Origin: Bacteroidota bacterium
GTDB taxonomy: Bacteria; Bacteroidota; Bacteroidia; 2-12-FULL-35-15
NCBI GenBank assembly: GCA_025963715.1
Contig: JAOQAG010000014.1
Location: 30,065-94,064, forward strand
Length of the DNA: 64,000 bases
Direction of reading: 5' to 3'
A program made the position numbers and the translations under genes. Every line of letters begins with the position of its first letter. Positions within the stretch are counted from its first letter, which is position 1. The notes below the pieces were generated by a model. That model had not been told where the DNA came from. It did not search any database and was given only the letters and a program-made list of their open reading frames with translations. This document shows positions 1 to 9,016 of the stretch, one piece after another.

Positions 1-1638
1 TTTTGCATTGCTGATTGCCGCTGCTGTTGGTGTTCCCGTGCTCAGCATTTTCGCAATTTCCTGCACGCGCTCATCCGCGCTCAGCTTTTTAATATTGCTA
101 TAGGTTTTATTGTTTTTATCTTCTTTGTAAACAAATAAATGGGATCCGCCTTTGCTGGCGATCTGCGGTAAATGCGTGATCGTGATCACCTGCATTTTGT
201 GCGCCATCTGGTTCATGATAATTCCTACTTTGTCCGCCACGTCACCGGAAACGCCGGTGTCGATCTCATCAAAAATAATAGTAGGCAAGGCCGTCAGTTG
301 CGCGATCAGCGATTTAATGCTCAGCATCAAACGCGAAAGCTCACCGCCCGAAGCCACTTTGTTCAGCTCTTTAAAATCACTGCCTTTGTTAGCCGAGAAC
401 AGGAAATTTATTTTATCAATTCCGCTCCATGTAAATGTTTCCAATGCGTTTTGGCTTACCTGCAGCTGTGCATTGGGCATGGATAAAGAGGCGAGGAGGG
501 AAGCAATTTCTTTTTCAATTTTTGGGATCACTTTTTTACGGTTTTCCGAAATGGTTTTTGCCTGGGCCAAAAGTGTTTTGTTCAATTTTTCGATCCCCGC
601 TTTTGCTTTTTCAATGGCCGTTTCCAGCGAACTGAAATCAAGCAGCTTATTGCTGAGATCGTTTTTGATCGCTACTAATTCTTCAATTGTTTTTACCTGG
701 TGTTTTTGTTGCAGGCGGTAAATCGCATCCAGCTTGTCATTCAGCAGCTCTATCTGTTTTGGATCATATACAATGTCCTGCTCCAGCGTTTCCAATTCGT
801 TGGTAATGTCTTTGATCTCAATGTAAGTGCTGTTGATACGTCCGCTCAGTTCGGCAATTTCCGGTTTGAATTTCGCCATCGCGTTCAGCATTGTGCGGAT
901 CTCGTTCAGGGAGGAGAGTAAATTTTGTTCGCCTCCGTTTAATCCGAATGCAGCTTTCGATAAATTGGATTTAATATCTTCCGCATTGTTCAGCGTTTCC
1001 AGTTCCTGCTCCATTCCGGTTTGTTCACCGGTTTTCAATTGCGCATCTTCCAGCTCGTTGAACTGGAACTGAAAATAATCCAGTTCTTTTTTTGCTTGTG
1101 ATTCACGCTCAATCAAATTGTTCAATTCTTTTTCCAATGCTTTGTAAGCCGTGTAATCCGACTGGTATTCTTCCAGCGCTTTTTCATTTTTCGCGAAAGC
1201 ATCCACCACCGAAAGTTGAAAATCGGTTCCGTTCAACGATAAGGTCTGGTGCTGCGAATGAATATCGATCAGCCGTTCTCCCAGCTCTTTTAATTGATTG
1301 AGTGTAACCGGTGTATCATTGATAAAAGCGCGTGATTTCCCTTCCGGGTTGATTTCCCTGCGGATCGTGGTAATGGCTTCATAATCCAGTTCGTTTTCTT
1401 TAAAGAAGGATTTCAGCGCATATTCTTTGATGTTGAATGCCGCTTCGATAATGCATTTTTTTGTTTTGTCCTGCAATGCCTGCGTATCCGCACGCGAACC
1501 GGCAATCAGCCCCAGTGCACCCAGTAAAATGGATTTTCCGGCGCCGGTTTCCCCGGTAATAATGGTCAGTCCCTCCGAAAGATCAACTTCCAGCTTATCG
1601 ATCAGCGCGTAATTTTGTACAGATAAATGTTTGAGCAT
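1..1638 (-). CDS. recN: DNA repair protein RecN (3' end beyond window)
   Basis: SMC-like ATPase acting in recombinational repair of double-strand breaks. Translating the minus strand from the ATG at 1638 gives 546 open codons running off the left edge; RecN is usually about 550 residues, so only the last few are missing. The N-terminus has a Walker A motif GETGAGKS (residues 29-36), the middle is a long heptad-rich coiled coil, and the C-terminal half has the signature ASGGELSRLML and the Walker B stretch TIIFDEIDTG near residue 455. It is the last gene of a bamD-rpoZ-coaBC-DUF4835-recN series on the same strand, but a gap of about 510 bp with palindromes separates it from the DUF4835 gene, so it probably has its own promoter. 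Assignment is secure. Confidence 0.96.
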   Translation of the reverse strand, partial: MLKHLSVQNYALIDKLEVDLSEGLTIITGETGAGKSILLGALGLIAGSRADTQALQDKTKKCIIEAAFNIKEYALKSFFKENELDYEAITTIRREINPEGKSRAFINDTPVTLNQLKELGERLIDIHSQHQTLSLNGTDFQLSVVDAFAKNEKALEEYQSDYTAYKALEKELNNLIERESQAKKELDYFQFQFNELEDAQLKTGEQTGMEQELETLNNAEDIKSNLSKAAFGLNGGEQNLLSSLNEIRTMLNAMAKFKPEIAELSGRINSTYIEIKDITNELETLEQDIVYDPKQIELLNDKLDAIYRLQQKHQVKTIEELVAIKNDLSNKLLDFSSLETAIEKAKAGIEKLNKTLLAQAKTISENRKKVIPKIEKEIASLLASLSMPNAQLQVSQNALETFTWSGIDKINFLFSANKGSDFKELNKVASGGELSRLMLSIKSLIAQLTALPTIIFDEIDTGVSGDVADKVGIIMNQMAHKMQVITITHLPQIASKGGSHLFVYKEDKNNKTYSNIKKLSADERVQEIAKMLSTGTPTAAAISNAK

Positions 1639-2151
1639 AATACATAAGCACAATACCGTTTTAACGAAGGCATGTACTGATCGCTAAATTAAAATTTTTA
1701 GTTGCTGATTAGAACAGAAGAGTGGAAAAGAAATCAACAAAAGAGATGTTAGATATGAGATGTTAGATATTAGACTGTGTGTTGGAAAATTGATTACTGA
1801 TGTGCAGATTATTGATATGCAGATGGACGTACTGAGTGAAAAGAGTTGGTGTGTGGAAAACGGGTTTAGCTCAACCACAATTAAAAATTACAATCACTCG
1901 GGCGGACGCTTTTGATCTTGTGCAGTAATAGGGGGAATAATCGCCGGACGAATGTTGCAAAAGCAAAAAATATGTTTTTGCATGTATCAAATCAGTGCTG
2001 AGAATTGATTGGCGATTAATAACCGCGGTTCTTCTGAGCGCTAGCGGAAGAAGAAATTACATTACAAGATTATCCCGCACGTGCGGGATTGCTACTTTTT
2101 GGCCGCCAAAAAGTAGAGGAAAAAAATTTAACTACTTAACATTGCAGAATA
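1639..2151. other. Non-coding gap with two perfect palindromes
   Basis: No convincing gene. It contains a perfect 16-bp palindrome TCCCGCACGTGCGGGA (2073-2088) and a hairpin CTACTTTTTGGC...CCAAAAAGTAG (2092-2116) followed by an A-rich stretch. The second lies about 35 bp past the stop codon of the DUF4835 gene, but on that strand it is preceded rather than followed by the T-run, so it is only a possible terminator. Near 1742-1775 there is a short degenerate direct repeat of the type GATGTTAGATAT. Confidence 0.5.
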
Positions 2152-3048
2152 TCAATTCGTCGTCTGCAAGATCTTCTGGTACTTATTACTATTGGTAGGA
2201 TCTATCAAATTAAGTGTATTCACCACTTTGGCCTTTTCATCGGTAAAAGCACCCGAAAAAATATTGATCACTTCATCTGCTTTTGCATTAAAAAACACCT
2301 GCATGTTAAACGACAATGGTTTTGCATCGTGCACTTTCCTTAATGTTTCAATGCTTTCCGCAATCACAGCACGCCCTGCATCTTTATTCTCTACCATGGC
2401 ATCCAGCCCTTTGCGGTGATAATTATACATGCATTCGCGCAATGGTACAAACGATGCATCCATCATGTTGTTGATCAGCCAGTAACGGTTTTTATTGCTT
2501 TCAAAAGCTCTCCAGCCTTTATCTGCTGCGTCCTGCGCGGTATTTACAATTGCCAGTGCTTTTTGAAGATAAGGCGTTCCGCCGTTCAATGCATACGTAT
2601 CGTAATCCAGCCCTAAAATAATGTTTGCATAATACGCCAGTACAGACGTAAGATTGGAAGTATAAGAATTGTCGTTGTAATCCAGCGGCTGATTTTCCAG
2701 GTATTTGAAGGTGAAATCAGGATCGTTGTAATTCAGTAAAACAGATGTGTAGGAAGCTTTAAAAACCGGGCGGCGCGATTGGATCTGGATCGTGCCCGTA
2801 AATGCATCTGCATCACGCGAAGTAAGGTTGATCAGGATACTGCAGTCAATACGCTCTTCCAGGCGGAAGGCATCATTGGTCCATTTACGGTTGTTCATAA
2901 ATTCGTTGATCGCCGTTTGCAATACCTCGTAAATATGTTTGTCGCTACCTGAGATCTGCTGAGAAAGCACCTGCACCTGGCAGTTCAATTCCTGCGCGTT
3001 GATCCTTACAACTGAAAAAAATAAAGCTATGAATATAAATTTCCGCAC
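2152..3048 (-). CDS. DUF4835 family secreted protein (PorD-like)
   Basis: 298-residue exported protein: the first 18 residues are a hydrophobic signal peptide ending ...RINA before QELNCQVQV. The rest is a conserved DUF4835 sequence (YYANIILGLDYDTYAL and NNMMDASFVPLRECMYNYHRKG blocks). This family is nearly universal in Bacteroidota, sits beside coaBC and recN, and has been linked to the type IX secretion apparatus as PorD; that link comes from memory of the family and is not visible here. It starts 5 bp after the coaBC stop and is therefore probably translated from the same mRNA. Confidence 0.85.
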   Translation of the reverse strand: MRKFIFIALFFSVVRINAQELNCQVQVLSQQISGSDKHIYEVLQTAINEFMNNRKWTNDAFRLEERIDCSILINLTSRDADAFTGTIQIQSRRPVFKASYTSVLLNYNDPDFTFKYLENQPLDYNDNSYTSNLTSVLAYYANIILGLDYDTYALNGGTPYLQKALAIVNTAQDAADKGWRAFESNKNRYWLINNMMDASFVPLRECMYNYHRKGLDAMVENKDAGRAVIAESIETLRKVHDAKPLSFNMQVFFNAKADEVINIFSGAFTDEKAKVVNTLNLIDPTNSNKYQKILQTTN

Positions 3049-3053
3049 GGTGT

Positions 3054-4262
3054 TTAGTTTTTAATTTTCAATGTATGTTTCACTATTTCCTTCACAATAT
3101 CTTTCGCCACTTCCTGTTTACTTTTTAACTCAAATTTAATGGTTTTATTGTTCCTGTCAATGATGGTGATCTTGTTCGTATCGCCTTGAAATCCGGCACC
3201 CTTATCGTTTAACGAATTAAGAACGATCAGGTCCAGGTTTTTCTTTTTGATCTTTGCTTTTGCATTCTCCAGCTCATTGTTGGTTTCCAGTGCAAAGCCT
3301 ACCAAAAATTGTTTCTTTTTTATTTTTCCTAATTCCGCCAGTGTATCTTTTGTCGGGATCAGGTCGATGTGCAGCGGCTGATTTGTTTTTTTTATTTTTT
3401 GTTTGGCTGCTGCCGATGGTTTGAAATCAGCCACCGCTGCCGAAAGAATGGCAATATCAGCTGTTTTAAAAGCTTTTATGGAAGCATCGTACAATTCTTC
3501 TGCCGATGTGATGTTGATCCGTGTAATGTTTTTATTGTTCGTATTTAAATTCGTTGGTCCGCATACAAGCGTAACGCTGGCACCTTGTTCCGCCAGTTCT
3601 TCCGCAATGGCAAATCCCATTTTGCCGCTGGAATGATTCCCGATAAACCGAACCGGATCGATCGCTTCATACGTTGGCCCGGCGGTTACCAGTATTTTTT
3701 TTCCTTTTAAAAGTAAATTTTCAGAGAACACATTTTCTAAAAAATCACAGATCTCTTCCGGTTCTGCCATGCGGCCTTCGCCGTATAAGCCGCTTGCAAG
3801 CTCTCCGTTTCCAGGCTGGATTACCATGTTCCCGTATGATTGCAGACGTTTTAAATTGTCGATAGTTGCCTTGTGTTTGTACATATCCACATCCATAGCG
3901 GGTGCAACATATACATTGCAGCGCGCCGACAAATAAACAGCCAGCAGCAGATTGTCGCAAAGCCCGTTTGCCATTTTTGCCAGCGTATTGGCACTTGCAG
4001 GAGCAATCAGCATGGCATCGGCCCATAAGCCCAGTTCCACATGATTGTTCCATTCACCTTCTTTGTTTTTGGTGAAATCGATCATTACCGGATTTTTGGA
4101 AAGAGTGGAGAGGGTAAGCGGAGTAATAAATCCGGTAGCAGCGGTTGTCATCACCACTTTTACATTGGCACCGGCTTTTACCAGTAAACGGATCAGAACA
4201 GCCGATTTATAAGCAGCAATGCTGCCCGAAACGCCTACAATTATATTTTTGTTCTTCAACAT
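3054..4262 (-). CDS. coaBC: Bifunctional phosphopantothenoylcysteine decarboxylase / phosphopantothenate-cysteine ligase
   Basis: Carries out two steps of coenzyme A synthesis: joining cysteine to 4'-phosphopantothenate and decarboxylating the product. The N-terminal flavoprotein half (residues 1 to about 180) has the Rossmann-like start IIVGVSGSIAAYKS, the catalytic-His region NNHVELGLWADAMLIAPAS and PAMDVDMY, where the family usually has PAMNxxMW. The CoaB half begins near residue 188 with KILVTAGPTYEAIDPVR and GNHSSGKMG. The open frame extends 11 codons upstream to 4295, but the Met at 4262 directly precedes the conserved KNKNIIVGVSG strand and is preferred; this gives 402 residues, normal for the family. 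Confidence 0.95.
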   Translation of the reverse strand: MLKNKNIIVGVSGSIAAYKSAVLIRLLVKAGANVKVVMTTAATGFITPLTLSTLSKNPVMIDFTKNKEGEWNNHVELGLWADAMLIAPASANTLAKMANGLCDNLLLAVYLSARCNVYVAPAMDVDMYKHKATIDNLKRLQSYGNMVIQPGNGELASGLYGEGRMAEPEEICDFLENVFSENLLLKGKKILVTAGPTYEAIDPVRFIGNHSSGKMGFAIAEELAEQGASVTLVCGPTNLNTNNKNITRINITSAEELYDASIKAFKTADIAILSAAVADFKPSAAAKQKIKKTNQPLHIDLIPTKDTLAELGKIKKKQFLVGFALETNNELENAKAKIKKKNLDLIVLNSLNDKGAGFQGDTNKITIIDRNNKTIKFELKSKQEVAKDIVKEIVKHTLKIKN

Positions 4263-4352
4263 CGTTTGTATGTAAAAAAAATTGGCAGTTAACAATTTGT
4301 TTTTGCGAAACGCAAAGCTAATTGAACTGCCAATTTATGAAAAAGTATTGGA

Positions 4353-4688
4353 TTATTTTTGTGTATCCGTTGCTGCTTGTGGATTACGATAGTAAATTTT
4401 GTTTTCCAAAAATTCGTTGATCGCGATCAAAGAAGGTTTTGGTAAACGCTCGTAATATTTAGAGATCTCAATTTGCTCACGGTTTTCAAAAATCTCTTCC
4501 AGATTGTCTGTATGAGAAGCAAATTCCGCTAACTTATTGGTCAACTCTTCTTTCATTTCAGCACTGATCTGGTTGGCACGTTTAGAAACGATTGCAATAC
4601 TTTCGTACAGATTTCCGGTTTTACTGTCTAAATCGCGTAAATCACGTGTAGTCGTTGTTAAGTCGGCATTTGTTTTTTTGTAGTCCAT
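4353..4688 (-). CDS. rpoZ: DNA-directed RNA polymerase omega subunit (Bacteroidota type)
   Basis: 111 residues. The core NLYESIAIVSKRANQIS matches the Rpb6/omega helix pair that clamps the beta' C-terminus, and the C-terminal tail INEFLENKIYYRNP is typical of Bacteroidota omega. The subunit helps assemble and stabilise RNA polymerase. It lies 74 bp downstream of bamD and about 90 bp upstream of coaBC, the usual gene order in this phylum. Confidence 0.92.
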   Translation of the reverse strand: MDYKKTNADLTTTTRDLRDLDSKTGNLYESIAIVSKRANQISAEMKEELTNKLAEFASHTDNLEEIFENREQIEISKYYERLPKPSLIAINEFLENKIYYRNPQAATDTQK

Positions 4689-4762
4689 TATTGTCTGTTA
4701 TTTATGATGTTGTTACTGTTTTTTTAATTGTTCAACGGCACTTCGAGGCACCCAACTGTTAT

Positions 4763-5713
4763 TTATGATGATGATTTATTGTACTTTTCCAATGCTTTTT
4801 GTGCGCTGCTGTATACAAATTCAGCGTCCTTCAAATAAATGCTTTTCGGATAACTTTCTACAAATTTAGTATAAGAATCCATAGCAGCCTTATATCGTTC
4901 CTGTTTTTTTGCTTCAATACTGATCAGTGCCAGCGAATACCAGGCTCTGATAGTCAGGTAGCTCAATTGCTCGGCATGTTCCGTTCCCGGAAAATCCTTG
5001 ATATGATTGCCAAAAGACGTGACAGCCGCTTTGTAATCGGCCATATTGTAATACAGCATGGCATTTTCGTACGATTTCCGTTCCAGTTTGCCTCTCAGCT
5101 GATCGATCAGCTCATTGCACTTAGGGATACGCTCACTTTTAGGATAACGGGTTACAAAGCTCTGAAATTCTTTGATAGCAAGCTTTGTATCGATCTGGTC
5201 CAGGCTGTATTCCGGTGAATTAAGGTAAAAGCAATACGCATTCATATAAGCGCATTCTTCGGCATGTTTTCCGGAAGGAAATACCTTTACATAATTGCGG
5301 AATTGGTAACCGGCCACAAGGTAATCTTCGAGGTTGTAATTGCAATAAGCGTAATAATAATGTACTTCTTCGCCCCTGGCAGTACCGCGGTAAACAGCCA
5401 TTAATTCTTCAAACAGGCCAAGCGCTTTGGTGTAATCTTCGGCATCAAAATATTTGATGGCCGCTTCGTATTTCTGGTCAAGTGTTCCGTTTTTGGTCAG
5501 CTTGCTGTATTTCCCGAAGGATAAGCCCAATCCTCTTTCCTTGCGGTCGGGATTGCCTTTTTTGCCTAAGCGGTGGTGTACTTTTCCGGTGCTGTCGTTG
5601 TTCACTTTCGCTACGCCTCCGTCGGAGTAATAGATCTTACGGTTGCTGTTGCAGGAAACTGCTGTGATCAGCAAAACGACCAAAAAGGATATAAAAAGCT
5701 GTTTTTTTATCAT
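4763..5713 (-). CDS. bamD: Outer-membrane assembly lipoprotein BamD
   Basis: 316 residues. A lipoprotein signal peptide ends in TAVSC with the lipidated cysteine at residue 21. A series of TPR-like helix pairs follows (e.g. KYEAAIKYFDAEDYTKALGLFEEL, YYYAYCNYNLEDYLVAGYQFRNYV, and the NAMLYYNMADYKAAV block). BamD anchors the BAM complex that inserts beta-barrels in the outer membrane. It is longer than the enterobacterial protein (about 245 residues), as usual in Bacteroidota. It is the first gene of the rpoZ-coaBC operon. A promoter -7 element sits 11 bp upstream of the start, so the mRNA leader is very short. Confidence 0.92.
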   Translation of the reverse strand: MIKKQLFISFLVVLLITAVSCNSNRKIYYSDGGVAKVNNDSTGKVHHRLGKKGNPDRKERGLGLSFGKYSKLTKNGTLDQKYEAAIKYFDAEDYTKALGLFEELMAVYRGTARGEEVHYYYAYCNYNLEDYLVAGYQFRNYVKVFPSGKHAEECAYMNAYCFYLNSPEYSLDQIDTKLAIKEFQSFVTRYPKSERIPKCNELIDQLRGKLERKSYENAMLYYNMADYKAAVTSFGNHIKDFPGTEHAEQLSYLTIRAWYSLALISIEAKKQERYKAAMDSYTKFVESYPKSIYLKDAEFVYSSAQKALEKYNKSSS

Positions 5714-5723
5714 AAATGAGGCG

Positions 5724-5731
5724 CAAATATA
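5724..5731 (-). promoter_or_regulatory. Promoter -7 box for bamD operon
   Basis: On the minus strand this reads TATATTTG, an exact match to the Bacteroidota -7 consensus TAnnTTTG. Transcription would begin about 5-6 bp before the bamD ATG at 5713, implying a nearly leaderless message. Confidence 0.6.
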
Positions 5732-5804
5732 GTGTTTTTTCCGCAGATAATCCGGTGTTTAGTTTTTTTAACTTTTTCAAGAATCCCCTGTTAATTAAAA
5801 AGGC

Positions 5805-5835
5805 TTTGAATATCTCTGATAAAGCATTAATTTCG
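5805..5835 (+). promoter_or_regulatory. Probable promoter of the alpha-oxoamine synthase gene
   Basis: A TTTG at 5805-5808 and TAATTTCG at 5828-5835 resemble the Bacteroidota -33 (TTTG) and -7 (TAnnTTTG, one mismatch) elements with suitable spacing, about 85 bp upstream of the ATG at 5921. Confidence 0.35.
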
Positions 5836-5920
5836 CATCGCTAAACCTGAAAAACGACAATATCGATGCAAGTATGAAATTGATATTGCTTATAACCTCA
5901 AAAACACAATTATAGTATAT

Positions 5921-7168
5921 ATGAAAGATTTATTTGAAAAAATAAAAGCAAATCGTGGCCCGATCGGGATGCACGCAAAAGAATCACACGGTTATTTTAC
6001 ATTTCCGAAACTGGAAGGGGATATTTCCCCGAGAATGATTTTCAGGGGAAAAGAACGTCTGAACTGGAGTTTGAACAATTATTTAGGATTGGCAAATCAT
6101 CCGGAAGTTAGAAAAGCGGATGCGGAAGCTGCAGCAGAATTCGGTTTTGCAATGCCGATGGGTGCGCGTATGATGAGCGGAAATTCCAATAACCACGAAA
6201 AGCTGGAAGCTGGCTTATCTGCATTGGTGCAAAAACAGGATACCATTCTTTGTAACTTCGGTTACCAGGCAATGGTTTCGGCGATCGATTGTTTGGTGGA
6301 CCGTCACGATGTGATCGTGTACGATGCCGAATCACATGCTTGTATCCTTGATGGTGTACGTTTGCACATGGGGAAACGCTATGTGTTCAAACACAACGAC
6401 ATGGCGGATTTTGAAAAACAAATGGTTCGCGCAACCAAATTAGCGGAAACGCAAAATGGCTCTATCTTAGTGATCACCGAAGGTGTTTTCGGGATGCGCG
6501 GCGACCAGGGAAAACTGAAAGAGATCGTGGAGATGAAGAAAAAATTCAGCTTCCGTTTATTTGTGGATGATGCGCATGGGTTGGGTACATTGGGTAAAAC
6601 CGGTGCCGGAACAGGCGAAGAGCAAGGTTGCCAGGATGGGATCGATATTTATTTCGGAACATTTGCAAAATCATTTGCGCTGATCGGTGGCTTTATTTCC
6701 AGCGATGAGCACATTGTAGAATATTTACGTTACAACATGCGTTCGCAGATCTTCGCGAAAGCATTGCCAATGCCATTGGTAGTAGGCGCGTTGAAACGCC
6801 TGGAGCTGATCCGGACACAACCGCAGCTGAAAGAAAAATTGTGGGAAATTACGCATGCATTGCAAAACGGCTTGAAAAATGCCGGTTTCGAGATCGGGGA
6901 AACAAACTCATGTGTAACGCCTGTGTATATGAACGGCTCCATTCCGGAAGCAACCAACCTGATCCTGGATCTGCGCGAAAATTATAACATTTTTTGCTCC
7001 ATGGTGGTGTACCCGGTGGTGCCAAAAGGAATGATCATTTTACGGATCATTCCAACTGCGGTGCATACGTTGGAAGATGTAAGCTATACGATCGAATGTT
7101 TCTCTAAAATTGTAGGGAAATTAAAATCCGGACAGTATATCTCGGATAAGATCGCTGCGCACTCTTAA
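5921..7168 (+). CDS. Alpha-oxoamine synthase: serine palmitoyltransferase / cysteate acyltransferase-like PLP enzyme
   Basis: 415-residue PLP enzyme of fold type I. It shows the alpha-oxoamine synthase landmarks: NYLGLANHPEV, GARMMSGNSNNHEKLE, the His of ESHACILDG that stacks on PLP, the Asp of DDAHGLGTLG, and the Schiff-base Lys250 in FGTFAKSFALIGGF. Such enzymes condense an amino acid with an acyl-CoA. In Bacteroidota the close relatives make 3-ketosphinganine from serine (sphingolipids) or 3-ketocapnine from cysteate (sulfonolipids used by gliders); KBL and BioF are more distant alternatives. The sequence alone does not fix the amino-acid substrate. It stands alone, so context does not help. 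Confidence 0.85.
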   Translation: MKDLFEKIKANRGPIGMHAKESHGYFTFPKLEGDISPRMIFRGKERLNWSLNNYLGLANHPEVRKADAEAAAEFGFAMPMGARMMSGNSNNHEKLEAGLSALVQKQDTILCNFGYQAMVSAIDCLVDRHDVIVYDAESHACILDGVRLHMGKRYVFKHNDMADFEKQMVRATKLAETQNGSILVITEGVFGMRGDQGKLKEIVEMKKKFSFRLFVDDAHGLGTLGKTGAGTGEEQGCQDGIDIYFGTFAKSFALIGGFISSDEHIVEYLRYNMRSQIFAKALPMPLVVGALKRLELIRTQPQLKEKLWEITHALQNGLKNAGFEIGETNSCVTPVYMNGSIPEATNLILDLRENYNIFCSMVVYPVVPKGMIILRIIPTAVHTLEDVSYTIECFSKIVGKLKSGQYISDKIAAHS

Positions 7169-7200
7169 GTTGGCACGAGTGGGACACTCGCGCCTGCGTG
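7169..7200. repeat. Half copy of the CGGCACGTTGGGACACTCGC repeat
   Basis: The sequence GGCACGAGTGGGACACTCGCG just after the stop codon resembles one arm of the large inverted repeat at 16542-16662 (GGCACGTTGGGACACTCGCG). It is probably a decayed copy of the same dispersed element. Confidence 0.4.
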
Positions 7201-7265
7201 AGCATTCGTAATGCAATAATGGCGTAGTTTTTTAGTTTCTTTTATAGAATCAATACATTGAGAAA

Positions 7266-7394
7266 ATGAAAAAGCGCATTTTATTTATTGTGGCACTATT
7301 AACGGGAGTCCTTTTGTTCGGTTCGTGCCGTGGACATAAGGATTGCCAGGGCAGGAGACATACCGTGAAAACGGATATGGGTGGCTGGTTGTAA
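7266..7394 (+). CDS. Small lipoprotein, 42 residues
   Basis: Starts at the ATG 7266 and stops at TAA 7392-7394. Residues 1-20 are a charged-then-hydrophobic signal (KKRILFIVALLTGVLLFGS) with a lipobox cysteine at 21. The mature peptide is only 22 residues, rich in Arg, His and Lys, and ends TDMGGWL. The clean signal peptide and the position 31 bp before another secreted-protein gene support a real gene. I do not recognise a function. Confidence 0.6.
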   Translation: MKKRILFIVALLTGVLLFGSCRGHKDCQGRRHTVKTDMGGWL

Positions 7395-7425
7395 GGAAAA
7401 AATTAAACATTTATAAACCAAAAAC

Positions 7426-7902
7426 ATGAAAAAAACTCTGATTCTGGCGCTGGCATTGTTTGCAGGTGTAGCCGGTTTTGCACAGGCAAAAAAGAAAAGT
7501 CCGATCGACGGGCGTATTTATTCCATGACGCTTACTCCGCAGGGAGAGAAAAAAGCAGAACCGACGAAGGATGAAGCATCGCTTGCTACAAACAAATTCA
7601 AATCTACTTTTTTGCTGCAGGCCGGATTTCAGCCAACGGATTATGAGTATGAAATAGATTCAACATCGGGTACACCGGTGATCCATTTCACAGTGGAAGC
7701 AAAAAATGAGAACCAGGAACGTTTTTCATGGGATGCAACTGTGGATGGCGATGCGATCACCGGGACTGCTATTATCCGCAGAAAAGGAAAAATTGAACAT
7801 ACGTACGCGATCACCGGCACCTGGAAAAATAAAAAGAAACCAAAGCCGCAAGCCAAACCGGCACCCAAAGCAGCAGCGGCGGATTCTACCAAAACAAATT
7901 AA
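7426..7902 (+). CDS. Secreted protein of unknown function
   Basis: 158 residues with a signal peptide cleaved near GFAQ-AKKKS. The mature part has a beta-rich core (TDYEYEIDSTSGTPVIHFTVEA, ERFSWDATVDGDAITGTAIIRR) and a basic, Ala/Pro/Lys-rich tail (KKKPKPQAKPAPKAAAAD) that may be a disordered periplasmic tether. The core looks like lipocalin-like or other all-beta extracytoplasmic proteins, but I cannot assign a family. A strong terminator follows. Confidence 0.75.
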   Translation: MKKTLILALALFAGVAGFAQAKKKSPIDGRIYSMTLTPQGEKKAEPTKDEASLATNKFKSTFLLQAGFQPTDYEYEIDSTSGTPVIHFTVEAKNENQERFSWDATVDGDAITGTAIIRRKGKIEHTYAITGTWKNKKKPKPQAKPAPKAAAADSTKTN

Positions 7903-7918
7903 TTTAAAATAAGATCAA

Positions 7919-7957
7919 TAAAAAATCCCCTTCCGGTTTGGAAGGGGATTTTTTTAA
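7919..7957 (+). terminator. Bidirectional intrinsic terminator
   Basis: Stem ATCCCCTTCC / GGAAGGGGAT with a GGTTT loop, flanked by A- and T-runs, so it can end transcription from the plus-strand secreted-protein gene and from the convergent cold-shock gene. Confidence 0.85.
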
Positions 7958-7984
7958 AGGAATTTGAAGTAATCTATATTCAGA

Positions 7985-8173
7985 TTAAGCTTTTTTTACA
8001 TTCACTGCGTTTAAGCCTTTTTTACCTTCAGCTACTTCGAAAGTAACTGTGTCGTTTTCCTTAATTTTGTCAGTCAAGCCTGTAGCGTGAACAAAAATTT
8101 CCTGACCTGCGTCATCTTTAATAAAACCGAATCCTTTTGTTTCATTAAAAAATTTTACTGTACCTGTTTTCAT
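7985..8173 (-). CDS. Cold-shock domain protein (CspA family)
   Basis: 62 residues, a single cold-shock domain. RNP1 is KGFGFI (residues 13-18) and RNP2 is EIFVH (residues 25-29), with the preceding GTVKFFNETKG strand. It binds single-stranded RNA/DNA and destabilises mRNA secondary structure. It is monocistronic between a terminator and an exact -7 promoter box at 8213-8220. Confidence 0.95.
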   Translation of the reverse strand: MKTGTVKFFNETKGFGFIKDDAGQEIFVHATGLTDKIKENDTVTFEVAEGKKGLNAVNVKKA

Positions 8174-8212
8174 TTTAATTGGTGTTGATTAAATTAGTTT
8201 TAATTAGCAAGG

Positions 8213-8220
8213 CAAATTTA
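8213..8220 (-). promoter_or_regulatory. Promoter -7 box for cold-shock gene
   Basis: Minus strand reads TAAATTTG, matching TAnnTTTG, giving a leader of about 34 nt before the ATG at 8173. Confidence 0.55.
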
Positions 8221-8353
8221 TATCAATTATCTAAAAAAAACAAATTTTTAATTATTTTGATCGTTTTTTTATAAAATACCATCGATAGCAAAGCTTCATT
8301 CAGCGAAACTATGTTGACAATCAGGCGGTTTTAAGCCGGAAAATATCTGAAAA

Positions 8354-9016
8354 TCAGATTTTTTGATAATTACGCTCTCCAAAAATGGCGCTTCCCACTC
8401 GTACCATATTACTCCCGGCTTTTATAGCCAGTTGGTAATCGGAACTCATGCCCATGCTTAAAACGGAAAGTTGGAGGTTGGAAGCGTGCCGGTCGTAAAA
8501 TTGTTTTAAGGAATTAAACTCCGCGCTGATCTGCTGCTGATCATCAGTATTAGTAGCCATTCCCATAAATCCCACAATTTTTATATTTTGTAGATCGCGG
8601 AATGCTTCGGAATGGAGGAGTGTTTCGGCTTCGGTAAAGCTTAACCCGAATTTGGTGTCTTCATTGGCAATGTAAATTTGCAGAAGACAGTTAATGATCC
8701 GGTTATTTTTTAATGCTTGTTTGTTGATCTCTTCCAACAGTTTTAAACTGTCAACGGAATGAATGAGTGCAACAAACCGCGCAATGTATTTTATTTTGTT
8801 GGTTTGTAAATGCCCGATCAGGTGCCATTCGATGTTTTTTGGCAATTGTTCGTGTTTATCCGCCATTTCCTGCACTTTGTTTTCACCGAAAATGTGATGG
8901 CCTGCGTTATACACTTCCATGAGCTTTTCGGGCGGATGTGTTTTGGTAACGGCAATAAGTGTTACATTTTCCGGTAAGGCTGATTTTATATGGTGGAGGT
9001 TTTCTTTGATGGACAT
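8354..9016 (-). CDS. YggS/PLPBP family pyridoxal-phosphate-binding protein
   Basis: 220 residues. The PLP lysine lies in LIAVTKTHPPE near the N-terminus. Downstream are the family blocks FGENKVQEMADK, WHLIGHLQTNKIKY, HSVDSL, and the C-terminal LSMGMSSDYQLAIKAGSNMVRVGSAIFG. Members are not catalytic; they bind PLP in the cytoplasm and keep vitamin B6 and amino-acid pools balanced. The start lies at the edge of a 100-bp tandem duplication (9011-9217). Confidence 0.93.
   Translation of the reverse strand: MSIKENLHHIKSALPENVTLIAVTKTHPPEKLMEVYNAGHHIFGENKVQEMADKHEQLPKNIEWHLIGHLQTNKIKYIARFVALIHSVDSLKLLEEINKQALKNNRIINCLLQIYIANEDTKFGLSFTEAETLLHSEAFRDLQNIKIVGFMGMATNTDDQQQISAEFNSLKQFYDRHASNLQLSVLSMGMSSDYQLAIKAGSNMVRVGSAIFGERNYQKI

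Noticed and set aside
1684..1878. 64-codon minus-strand ORF upstream of recN
   Set aside because: Low-complexity Ser/Ile/Leu translation over degenerate direct repeats, no start context or homology pattern.
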